Below, one piece after another: positions 7,415 through 15,410 of a stretch of 35,107 nucleotides of DNA. The stretch is taken from assembly GCA_034429675.1 (NCBI GenBank), contig DAOUFX010000323.1:1-35107 (forward strand), written 5' to 3'. This DNA comes from JAKQHY01 sp034429675. Lineage in GTDB: Bacteria; Chloroflexota; Anaerolineae; B4-G1; SLSP01. Position 1 is the first letter of the stretch. The number at the start of each line of letters is the position of its first letter. The notes below the pieces were generated by a model. That model was not told where the DNA came from. It saw only the letters and a program-made list of their open reading frames with translations, and ran no database searches. The translations under genes were made by a program, and so were the position numbers.

Positions 7415-9265
7415 TCAGTTATCATTCTCTTCTTTCCATGATGCATACCATAGCATCAATAATAAAATGCCGACCCAAAGGTTCCCCCAGGGTGGTTGGA
7501 TGTACTGTGAGCAAAAGATATACAAAGCCCAAGGAAGCATTCGTAGCCCATAGCCACCTAGAATAAGAGTGATCTGACTCCATTCAAAGATTGGTAGTGT
7601 TATTTGTGTCTCTGAAATGAATGATCGAGCATGTCCATGCGCTTGCGAACGGCTTAGCTTCCACTCCAATATTGCACCGGGGATGAAAATCGCTCCTAGT
7701 AGAAGGATTTGTGCTGCAGGCGACAGTGTCTTCCAAAACCCCACTGCTATAAACCAGAGCCAGACAAGCCAAGTATAGAACGAAGAAACTCCCCCGGCTA
7801 TTGAAGTGGCTCCAAGTACGCGAACTAGTAGCAATAATTTGGTAGATAGTGACCAATGTTCCAGCGCTTTAGGCGGGGTGCGCCAATAAAAGACCATCGC
7901 TGTCAATAGCGGCAGGAACATCATAAGGGCGGCTGGCCAATTGATAAATACAGAGAATGGTAACGGGACAGTTTTTTGGCTAATAAGGAGTAGCAGTCCC
8001 ACTAACAAGTGAGGAACACCCAGGACAAGATTGACCATCCCTAGTCGCCGGAGAGCTGTTGGCGCACTCATCCATCTCCAAAGACGTTCGGCGTTCTGAA
8101 TGTCAGAGGATGGTTCATCCAAACCAACGTTGGTGTAAAGAACTGGTAAACACCAATCCCATGTTTGTGGTAAATGCGCAGCAATTCCTGCCCGTCCTGC
8201 AGCGACAGCGTATGCTACGTCATTGCCGCGCTGCAGTTCAGCATAGAATGTCTCGATGAAGTAACGTGCCGCTTCTTGTAGGATGTCGCCTTGAATCGCT
8301 ACCACATAGGGCAAGCCATGGTAAATTAGTTCCAAGGCCACACTTCTCGCTACATTGGCTCCACCATGGCAAGCGTTAAGAACCACCAATTGCACTGTAG
8401 GGGTGAATTCAAGAAGGTGTTGGAGTTGCTCTCCATTGATCCATTGACTTTCATAGGCGGCATCCAAAAAGCGTAGATAGCTACGTTCGGTCGTTTTTAT
8501 GTCAGTTGCGCTTTTCAATACTTCTCCATGTCCTAGAAAGTGCAAAATATGGTAGGCTTGTTCTTGTAGGACGCTTAGTAATTGCTCAATTGACCCTGGT
8601 TCTGTGACCAGGCTATAAACCCCCGGTTGAGTTGCTGCTGGTATTCTTTGTTGTTCCATCTCACGAAGTGTCGCGTCAATCTGATATTTTTGTGGGTTGA
8701 TGGGTGCATGTGCGATGACATGAACGATATTGAATGGCGGCGTCATTTCCAGTGGACTGCGGCGTACAGCATCAACCAATCGCCGCGTCACTAACACTCT
8801 CGGGGAGCGCGCAAGAAAAACGCCGGTGGATTCAAAGAAGAGCAACTCCCAGGGTAATCCCAACAAGCGATCTGCCTTATCCCCGGCCCGTGCCTCAAGG
8901 ATCAAGCTCAATCCATGCCCTTTTTCAAATATCTTTTGTACTAGACGCGGGAAAGTTTGTTGAAATGCCAGGGGCAAAAGCGCGTAGAGACGCTGTCCAA
9001 TTGTACTCAGATCTTCAATCATCGTGTCTGTCATTGTGGGGATTTGGAAGCGGCTGAAGAATTGGCCATTTGTCAGGTTTTGAGAGAAAAGGTCTTGAAG
9101 TTGTTGTAGTTGATCAGCAATGTTCACTTCGAATGCCCCGCCCGACAGTGGAGGCGGTGAGCGGCGAATTTCTAACTGGAAGGCGTTCTCGTTGGCGTAA
9201 TGAATTTGGCGAGTGAATCGCAGTACAATGGTATCAAAAATAAGAGGGGAAGATTGACCTTTCAT
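7415..9265 (-). CDS. CHAT-domain protease fused to a C-terminal membrane domain
   Basis: This 616-aa protein is a caspase-like (clan CD) CHAT peptidase. The N-terminal 170 residues include the PWELLF motif (138-143) that often precedes CHAT cores. The catalytic His is seen in HFLGHGE (His246) and the nucleophile in LNACHG (Cys299), both at their family positions, so it should be active. From about residue 405 to 610 the chain becomes strongly hydrophobic, with about six membrane helices, which would anchor the protease at the cytoplasmic membrane. It is the last gene of a four-gene minus-strand operon, 6 nt after the preceding gene. CHAT proteins are common effectors in STAND-controlled bacterial systems, as with the gasdermin-activating and Craspase-type proteases; the target here is unknown. 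Confidence 0.88.
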   Translation of the reverse strand: MKGQSSPLIFDTIVLRFTRQIHYANENAFQLEIRRSPPPLSGGAFEVNIADQLQQLQDLFSQNLTNGQFFSRFQIPTMTDTMIEDLSTIGQRLYALLPLAFQQTFPRLVQKIFEKGHGLSLILEARAGDKADRLLGLPWELLFFESTGVFLARSPRVLVTRRLVDAVRRSPLEMTPPFNIVHVIAHAPINPQKYQIDATLREMEQQRIPAATQPGVYSLVTEPGSIEQLLSVLQEQAYHILHFLGHGEVLKSATDIKTTERSYLRFLDAAYESQWINGEQLQHLLEFTPTVQLVVLNACHGGANVARSVALELIYHGLPYVVAIQGDILQEAARYFIETFYAELQRGNDVAYAVAAGRAGIAAHLPQTWDWCLPVLYTNVGLDEPSSDIQNAERLWRWMSAPTALRRLGMVNLVLGVPHLLVGLLLLISQKTVPLPFSVFINWPAALMMFLPLLTAMVFYWRTPPKALEHWSLSTKLLLLVRVLGATSIAGGVSSFYTWLVWLWFIAVGFWKTLSPAAQILLLGAIFIPGAILEWKLSRSQAHGHARSFISETQITLPIFEWSQITLILGGYGLRMLPWALYIFCSQYIQPPWGNLWVGILLLMLWYASWKEENDN

Positions 9266-9271
9266 CTTTTA

Positions 9272-10627
9272 TCACCCGATTTGTAGATTTCCCTGGTGTT
9301 GTTTTAAGTGTATCCATAGTGCTGTTGGCCATGCGCCATCCGATGCACTGTCGAGAGAACTATCAGAAGTGTAGAGATCGCTACGCAATTCTTGCAAAGT
9401 TTGAAGCGCGAGCTCCAACTCTGCACCGTTCTGAAAGGTGAGTAAAGCATCGCGTACACGATGCAATGTGAGCCATGGGGAACCTTTTTTGTCAAGCCAT
9501 TCCTCGCTTATGCAAAGCTTGTTACTCAAAGTATGAATCCATCGTTGAAGGTCGAGGGGCTTAGTGGCTTCTATTGCCAATGCCGCATAGCATTCAGCCA
9601 CCGGTTTGAGTGAAGCGGTTAGCGATGGTAATAGATAGTAGATGGCGTCTGCTCCACCATCTTGCAGGCTCATGGTCACCAGCAGTTGATGCTGATGGGT
9701 AGCGGAGAATCGGCGAAAAGTACGGCTTACGACTGGACCAAGTCCGCTTTGTTTTAGTAGGATCAGTATGGCAGCGCTTTGCATCATAAAGGGGATTTCC
9801 GGGGAAAATATGAAATGTAGGTAGCAGATAGGGAGGAAAAGAGCCGTCCGCCCAACATAAGTTGTATACCATCTATGTTGTGAGTTGAAACGTAGCGGTA
9901 AGATATTGGATACTAATGCGAGTAGCGTGGCGTCCAGTCCCAATCCTCCGACTGTACTCATAGCAATAGATAGTGCAACCTGGATAGTTCTTACGGTTGT
10001 AGCGTGGAGACCCAATCCATTTATTCCTTTATTCGGAAGCACTGGATAAAGGTAAATGATGGAAGAGATCAAAATCGCTGTGGACAACAGCCGTACATTC
10101 CTCGCTCGCCGTTGCCATGTTAATGCGGGCATATATCCTGAGACGCCACCAGGCCGTAATCGTTCATGTTTGTGCTGTAGCGTTTCTCGTTGCAAAAATA
10201 CCCACAATACACTTACATCCGAGATAAGTTTGCCAAGATAAAACGGCGCCCCGATTAGGAGGCCCCACCATTGCCAGAAACCGAAATGGATACCCAACCC
10301 ACATAAGAAAGCAATGCCTGCCAACGGGGGAGTGTAAGCATAAAGTAGCCAAAATTGCGCTTCTCCGAGAATTGAGATGAGGAAAGCACAAAACATCTGT
10401 ACTATTAAAGGTATCATCAAAACTACTGCGACCATAGGTTTCCAGTCCACGTCAGTGAGATATGCAACCAGGAGTTCTCCTCCTATAGCGCCTCCCCATA
10501 TTCCCATGCGCAGGTACCAGGCCGGCCACCAGATTTTGTTGTGGTAATTGCGCATGGCCAGCAGGAATGCAACTGAGTCGTATTGTTGCCAGACAAGCGC
10601 ATGGAGTAACTTTTTCAGACGTGACAC
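9272..10627 (-). CDS. Polytopic membrane protein of the CHAT operon, unrecognised
   Basis: This 451-aa protein has seven or eight predicted membrane helices (roughly 40-58, 64-88, 92-112, 117-147, 178-196, 211-244 and 260-295) and a soluble C-terminal tail of about 150 residues that looks helical. No family motif was recognised. The start is GTG at 10627, immediately after the TAA stop of the upstream gene, and its stop is 6 nt before the CHAT start, so all are translated from one mRNA. By position it may be a membrane partner, sensor or pore for the CHAT and APH-like proteins, but nothing in the sequence proves a channel. Confidence 0.75.
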   Translation of the reverse strand: MSRLKKLLHALVWQQYDSVAFLLAMRNYHNKIWWPAWYLRMGIWGGAIGGELLVAYLTDVDWKPMVAVVLMIPLIVQMFCAFLISILGEAQFWLLYAYTPPLAGIAFLCGLGIHFGFWQWWGLLIGAPFYLGKLISDVSVLWVFLQRETLQHKHERLRPGGVSGYMPALTWQRRARNVRLLSTAILISSIIYLYPVLPNKGINGLGLHATTVRTIQVALSIAMSTVGGLGLDATLLALVSNILPLRFNSQHRWYTTYVGRTALFLPICYLHFIFSPEIPFMMQSAAILILLKQSGLGPVVSRTFRRFSATHQHQLLVTMSLQDGGADAIYYLLPSLTASLKPVAECYAALAIEATKPLDLQRWIHTLSNKLCISEEWLDKKGSPWLTLHRVRDALLTFQNGAELELALQTLQELRSDLYTSDSSLDSASDGAWPTALWIHLKQHQGNLQIG

Positions 10628-13546
10628 TTATGGTTCCTTGTTGGCGCATAGATATAGTAGAGTCTCTGGATCTGCCGCTACTAAAATTGCATAGCGTTGG
10701 GCGAAATCTTGTGCTTGTGTGATCGGTAGGCCGAGAGTCTCTTGCGCAACATGCTGTGCATGGCTTTCCAAATATAATGTCAGCTGTTCTGTTTGGTGCA
10801 ACCGTTTGATCTCGGCGTTTGACAGGACGTTCAATAGCGTGTGTGTGGTAAGGTAAGAGGCGGCCAGGGTTTCTAAGGGGGTGAATTTATCTTGTCCGAG
10901 TGTATTCCACGCTTCTTTAGGTTTGAGGGAGTAATGATTGATACTCCGTAACTGATCTAAAAAACGATCTGGAATCTGGCGGATTTCATCACTGATATGG
11001 GTTGCGATGTGTTGTGCCAGGAAACGTGCGTAGGCCATGACACTCATCGCACCTTGATAACGAGTCGGCTTGGAGGGAAAAGAATTTTCAAACTGTGCGC
11101 GAATATATTGCGCTATTGTAGCATGCGCACCGCCATCCAGTTCTACCAGTGCTTGTTGAGCAGGCATCAGGCGATTTTGTGCGTACAGCGCACAAGCTAA
11201 ACCCATAAGAGCGATTGCCCAAGCAGTATTATCGTGGGGCGTACTGTGTTCTACTATCTTATATTGTTCCTCAGCTCGATCATAATCCCTTACACGCAAA
11301 TAAAGCTCTCCTAGTTGTAATTGTATGCCAGGTGAAGGTGGAAGTGCCATTGCCTGCATTTGTTCCAATTGTTCAATAGCTGCAGTCCACAGCCCCCAAT
11401 TCTGATATAGCTGAGCAAGTAAATAGGTCTTAGTTGCTTGCACCGACGATAATGACAGAATCTTCGCCTCTATCTCTTGCATTTGTTTCAAGCTGTCAGG
11501 ATCCAGGATTTCGAGATAGACCATGTCAGGTGGTAAATACGCTCCCAGCGCTTCAAGGACTATGGTGTAGCTACTACCTGCTTTGAGCGATGGGGCGGTG
11601 GGAGGATAAGGCATCGTGGCTTTGAGAGTTTCATATCGCCATAGTTCTCCCGAAAATGCCCGCACAGATACTCGATAAGTTGTCACGCCTGGTTGAGATC
11701 GCCAGTAAAATGTTGGCCGATTTTCCGTAATACGAGTGTTGCGTGGAGACAATGCCATAGGAGAAGTCTTCTCTGGGGGAAGAGCAATATTTGCTAAAAA
11801 CTCATTAGCGAGATAGCTTAATGGCGCGGAATAGCGCAGATTTAAGTGGCTACGCACCAACTCTGTTGGTATCTGGCAACAATCAATTCGCAGATTGCGA
11901 TCCGCTGGTATGACAACCAGCGGGCCTTGAGAACAGTGAATTGTTGCCTCGGCGTTTGTGAACGTGCTGACCGTATCTTCAACGTACAATGGCATTCCAT
12001 ATGCGGCCGGGCTAAAGCATTCGGCGCCTTTGCGTAACACTTTAACTTCGGGAGTATAAGAGAGTAACAACGCATGAGGGGTTTTTGATATCTTCTCCTG
12101 GGCCGGCGATTGAGTACAAGTTGGTGCAGTTCCCAGAAGTTGCGCGATTGCAGCTGCACCCCAAAAGGTCGTTTGTTTGGGTAATGGGGCAGACGGATGT
12201 TCGTCCAGATTGGTAAACTTGAGCGCTCCAATTAAGTACAACAGCAATCCCTGATAATATTCATCGGCTTCCTGGCTGTAACAATGCCGCCGGGCAATCT
12301 GGCGAATTGTCTTGATGGCGGTGAAGTATTCATGTAAATTCACAGGAAGTGCATTGGGTGTTATGCAGTTTTCATCCCATGTTGCACAATGCAGATATTG
12401 GTAAAATTCAATCATTGTTTTGTCAGGAGGTAAGGATTGCTGATTCAATGCAGTAGAAAGCAAATGAGTTACAATCTCCGTTTCCATACGGAGGAAATCA
12501 TGCAGTATGTGATCCTGACGAGCCTCGGCAATATCAATCAAATGAACTGAGGAGGTCTCCGTGTCTACCAGAATGTTCTGTAAATTTAGATCTCCATGGA
12601 TCAAAGCCGTGCGGACACTACGATATTGATTCAGAATAAGAGGAATCTTTAGAAAAGGATTGGGCAAATGCAATCCTGCGGCAGAGACAACGTTTTCGAC
12701 CGAAGCATCGGTTTCATCTCCTAACAGAGTATGCATATAGGATTGTAACTGACTCTGCCGCGTCGCTAAAACCTGTCCTTCGAGTGCTGGGATAATCTGG
12801 TTTTCAGCATGAATAGGAATATCCCCTACCATTTTCGCACGCACATGAAAGGCTTCGGCCCTATCAGTGCGAGGCAAATTGAGCGTGACGGTTTGTCGGC
12901 GCAAGTCTACTTTAGTTACGGCAAATCCTTCCAGGCGTACCCAATCGCCGACTTGTACGTTTTTGATGTCTGGATTTGCGGCGTTTACTACTTTGAGTAG
13001 GTTGTGGGCCGGTGGAGATGTCGCTGTTATCAACAGATTAACTGGCAGGATTGAATCATAACTTCCCCGCCATGAAAAACTGGAACATGCCTGACTTTGA
13101 TTGTGAATGCTTTCCAACGACCTGAACAACCGTCGTAACACCGGCACAATGGCTTCAGATGTATGTTGTTGAAGGTATTGGGAGAGGCTCTCGACGGCAA
13201 AAACACCGCCGCCTTGTAGCGGATAGCACAATGCCCCCCAATTATCAGTGGGAGATAGACTATGTGCCTGAATCTGGACTAACCCATACAGCATTGGTCG
13301 CACAATTTCGTAGGCCGACCATTCTTTTGCGATGAGATTGGTCGCTGCGAATTTAACCACTAGAGGAAGCGTGGCGCCACTCTCTGCAATGGGTTGTACT
13401 AGAAAAACTCGACTGCCACTGAAATTCCCACTGAATTCTTTCTTCACAATTATCTGCCGGTGGTCGGCGAACAGAATTCGGATAAGTGGCTCGACCGCTT
13501 TTGGTAGCTCGCATGGACCTTCGATGATGATTTGGGGCTGTGTCAT
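10628..13546 (-). CDS. APH/kinase-like phosphotransferase-fold protein with FecR-, Fn3- and TPR-like regions
   Basis: This 972-aa cytoplasmic protein begins with an aminoglycoside-phosphotransferase-like domain. A glycine loop FSGNFSGSRVFLV (38-50) is followed by Lys65 in VVKF and a Glu in KEWSAYE. The catalytic segment has HGD (317-319) with Asn324 and a metal-binding Asp338 in LIDIA, so the key residues are present. A 100-residue beta-rich insert (about 165-265) lies before the catalytic loop. The C-terminal half has a FecR-like segment (YVEDTVSTFTNAEA), a fibronectin-III-like domain (ENRPTFYWRSQPGVTTYRVS) and TPR-like repeats. It resembles, from memory, the APH-type ternary complex associated domain described in NTP-dependent conflict systems. 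The ATG has GGGAGG upstream (minus strand, 13557-13552), 17 nt after the STAND gene. Confidence 0.8.
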   Translation of the reverse strand: MTQPQIIIEGPCELPKAVEPLIRILFADHRQIIVKKEFSGNFSGSRVFLVQPIAESGATLPLVVKFAATNLIAKEWSAYEIVRPMLYGLVQIQAHSLSPTDNWGALCYPLQGGGVFAVESLSQYLQQHTSEAIVPVLRRLFRSLESIHNQSQACSSFSWRGSYDSILPVNLLITATSPPAHNLLKVVNAANPDIKNVQVGDWVRLEGFAVTKVDLRRQTVTLNLPRTDRAEAFHVRAKMVGDIPIHAENQIIPALEGQVLATRQSQLQSYMHTLLGDETDASVENVVSAAGLHLPNPFLKIPLILNQYRSVRTALIHGDLNLQNILVDTETSSVHLIDIAEARQDHILHDFLRMETEIVTHLLSTALNQQSLPPDKTMIEFYQYLHCATWDENCITPNALPVNLHEYFTAIKTIRQIARRHCYSQEADEYYQGLLLYLIGALKFTNLDEHPSAPLPKQTTFWGAAAIAQLLGTAPTCTQSPAQEKISKTPHALLLSYTPEVKVLRKGAECFSPAAYGMPLYVEDTVSTFTNAEATIHCSQGPLVVIPADRNLRIDCCQIPTELVRSHLNLRYSAPLSYLANEFLANIALPPEKTSPMALSPRNTRITENRPTFYWRSQPGVTTYRVSVRAFSGELWRYETLKATMPYPPTAPSLKAGSSYTIVLEALGAYLPPDMVYLEILDPDSLKQMQEIEAKILSLSSVQATKTYLLAQLYQNWGLWTAAIEQLEQMQAMALPPSPGIQLQLGELYLRVRDYDRAEEQYKIVEHSTPHDNTAWAIALMGLACALYAQNRLMPAQQALVELDGGAHATIAQYIRAQFENSFPSKPTRYQGAMSVMAYARFLAQHIATHISDEIRQIPDRFLDQLRSINHYSLKPKEAWNTLGQDKFTPLETLAASYLTTHTLLNVLSNAEIKRLHQTEQLTLYLESHAQHVAQETLGLPITQAQDFAQRYAILVAADPETLLYLCANKEP

Positions 13547-13563
13547 TTATCCTCCCTTATTAT

Positions 13564-14973
13564 CTAACGTGGGCGGCCCTCCGGATAGAATTGATACCCA
13601 CCAGGGCGGCCTTTCCAGGTAAGGATGTAGTGTGACGGGGTAGTATCTACTTTTTTGCGCAGCCGATAAATAAGCTGCTGCAAATCATTGTCTACCATGG
13701 TGTTATCTCCGGCTTCCCACAAATGAGTAATTAACTCGTCCTTTTCATGCAAGCGATATGGATGCTTAATCAAATATGTCAATAATCTGTTTTCCAACGG
13801 TGTCAGGTTTTCTACCGGTACCAATCCTTGATAGATCATTTGTGTCTCGAAGTCTATCCAAATCCGTCCCCGACTGGAAGTTCCGACTTCTTGGATATAA
13901 GCAGTGAATAGTTCCCCCCGTATCTCCCATTTTTCTTCTCTTTGACTACATACCCCCTTTTGTGTTAGGCGGGCCAACAAAGGGGCGTAGCGTTGTCCTA
14001 GTGTGTGCCAGACATCAGGGGAATCCTGGTTCGGTTTTTGAGACGGTGGAAAGCGCTGTTGGATTGTCTGGAGTTCGGCTAGAACGAATTGTTCTTCCTG
14101 CGTCAGCCCATTCCACATTTTGCGTAGGCGGTATCTTACGTTATTCTCAATGCTCAATGCCGACGCCCATTGCTGAACTGGTAGTTTAGCAGGTAAATTT
14201 ACCCACCATTGTGCGATACTTTGCAGAAGAACCGGAAAATTGCCTGCCAGGCGTGACATCGCACGAATTTCGGTAGCAGTGGGTGCGCTGTTAGCAGCAG
14301 TGATACGCATCAGCATCGCCTCCGCGTCCGCATCTGTCATAGCGCCAACCCAACACACGTTACGATCCAATAATTCGTACATTTCCCCTACCAATTCTGG
14401 GTTAGGGAAATAGGCCGCTTCTTGCGACATTCCGGCGATGATGCATAGTGTGTGCCTGAAGGTGTCACGTAGCCCACGCAATGTATCTGTTACTTTAGAT
14501 GGAGCCTCCAGGAGGAAATCATCAAAATGATTAAGCACTACTACCACGCGTGTGTGGTTCTGTTGAAAAAGCATGAGCAGTTCGTAGAGCGCGCTTTGTA
14601 GTAAGAACGGGTCCTGTGTCGCCAATTTCTCGTGATAGAAGCGCGCAGTCACGATTTGCATGGTAGGAATAAAGGTGGGCGCGGCGTGGTAAAAAGCGCG
14701 CAACACTCCTCGATAAAACGTGGTGATATCCGGCGCAGGTAATGTATATAGATTGATGGGAACGAAAACTGCAGCTGGAAAAGTTGCCGAAGTTGATGTA
14801 AACAAAAGCTCATATCTCTCGCATAAGAATTCGAGTAAGTTTGAGCGACCACAACCTGATAGACCGATCACCGAGCAGCTTTGACCGGCAGCAATCCAGC
14901 GCGCCAGGCGTTGAATCTCAATTTGGCGGTAGGTACAAGGATACTCGGCGAAATTTACCGGGGATCGGTCCAT
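13564..14973 (-). CDS. STAND-like AAA ATPase with C-terminal winged helix-turn-helix
   Basis: This is a 469-aa regulator and the first gene of the CHAT operon. The P-loop GLSGCGRS (37-44) has Arg in place of the usual Lys, as in many bacterial novel-STAND ATPases with a GxxGxGRSxLL motif. Walker B is VVVVLNHFDDF (143-153), and a helical lid region runs to about 290. Residues 385-465 (NLTPLENRLLTYLIKHPY to the GGYQFYPEGR end) form an OmpR/Trans_reg_C-type winged helix. The protein is therefore likely an ATP-switched DNA-binding protein, or uses the winged helix as a protein contact. No clear Shine-Dalgarno precedes the ATG at 14973. Inverted repeats at 15018-15042 lie just upstream and may be its own operator. 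Confidence 0.88.
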   Translation of the reverse strand: MDRSPVNFAEYPCTYRQIEIQRLARWIAAGQSCSVIGLSGCGRSNLLEFLCERYELLFTSTSATFPAAVFVPINLYTLPAPDITTFYRGVLRAFYHAAPTFIPTMQIVTARFYHEKLATQDPFLLQSALYELLMLFQQNHTRVVVVLNHFDDFLLEAPSKVTDTLRGLRDTFRHTLCIIAGMSQEAAYFPNPELVGEMYELLDRNVCWVGAMTDADAEAMLMRITAANSAPTATEIRAMSRLAGNFPVLLQSIAQWWVNLPAKLPVQQWASALSIENNVRYRLRKMWNGLTQEEQFVLAELQTIQQRFPPSQKPNQDSPDVWHTLGQRYAPLLARLTQKGVCSQREEKWEIRGELFTAYIQEVGTSSRGRIWIDFETQMIYQGLVPVENLTPLENRLLTYLIKHPYRLHEKDELITHLWEAGDNTMVDNDLQQLIYRLRKKVDTTPSHYILTWKGRPGGYQFYPEGRPR

Positions 14974-15017
14974 TTTCAGGTAGTTTCAGGGTTTAGTGAG
15001 TGCATTTTCAGCGCGTT

Positions 15018-15042
15018 ACTATCGCAATAGTGATCGTGATAG
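15018..15042. promoter_or_regulatory. Candidate operator with nested inverted repeats
   Basis: ACTAT-cgca-ATAGT (15018-15031) overlaps a wider pair CTATC (15019-15023) and GATAG (15038-15042). The site lies about 45 nt upstream of the STAND-winged-helix gene and 150 nt upstream of the divergent peptide gene, so one bound regulator could control both. No strong sigma-70 promoter was found beside it. Confidence 0.35.
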
Positions 15043-15120
15043 GATTTAATAGAGAATGTAAGCGCGCTATTGTACATTAAGAATAGCTTGAATCAATTGT
15101 TACGCTGGACGTCTTCGAAG

Positions 15121-15143
15121 TCAGAGAAATCAAGCATCTCTGA
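15121..15143 (+). promoter_or_regulatory. Leader stem-loop of the peptide gene
   Basis: TCAGAGA (15121-15127) and TCTCTGA (15137-15143) form a 7-bp stem with a 9-nt loop about 50 nt before the peptide start. It may affect mRNA stability or translation. No T-run follows. Confidence 0.3.
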
Positions 15144-15192
15144 GGAGCTCCACGTCTCGCTCATCAGACCACTGTTGAGAAAGGAGACGCAG

Positions 15193-15345
15193 ATGTCCAA
15201 GAAAATTTTTAAGGCTTTGGTGATTGCTTTATGGTTGGCGAGTGTATTGTCCTTCGATTCACTGTCCTTCTCCCAATTCGTCCGTCCGGTGCCGGTCGTG
15301 CGGGCAGAAGAGTGCAACGGAACCGGTAGCTCCTGTCCCGAATAA
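15193..15345 (+). CDS. Small exported peptide precursor, 50 aa
   Basis: I start this at ATG 15193 because AAGGAG lies 7 nt upstream; the frame is open further left to 15070 but that part lacks export character. The product has a charged start (MSKKIFK), a hydrophobic core (ALVIALWLASVLSF) and a possible signal peptidase site after VRA, leaving a mature tail of about 12 residues, EECNGTGSSCPE. Its two cysteines (41 and 48) could close a small ring. It is divergent from the STAND-winged-helix regulator and followed by a hairpin terminator. It may be a peptide signal or bacteriocin-like leader, or the surviving N-terminus of a lost secreted protein. No family was recognised. Confidence 0.5.
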   Translation: MSKKIFKALVIALWLASVLSFDSLSFSQFVRPVPVVRAEECNGTGSSCPE

Positions 15346-15374
15346 CGGAATTAGTTGAGATGTGGCCACTTAAT

Positions 15375-15409
15375 CTGCCCGGCAACCATTGTGTTTGGTT
15401 TCCGGGCAG
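15375..15409. terminator. Bidirectional hairpin terminator between convergent genes
   Basis: Arms CTGCCCGGCAACC (15375-15387) and GGTTTCCGGGCAG (15397-15409) pair at 12 of 13 positions around a 9-nt loop. The hairpin begins 1 nt after the stop of the minus-strand TPR gene and lies 29 nt after the peptide gene, so it can end transcripts from both sides. The T-tracts are weak (GTTATATTT on the plus side). Confidence 0.6.
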
Positions 15410-15410
15410 G

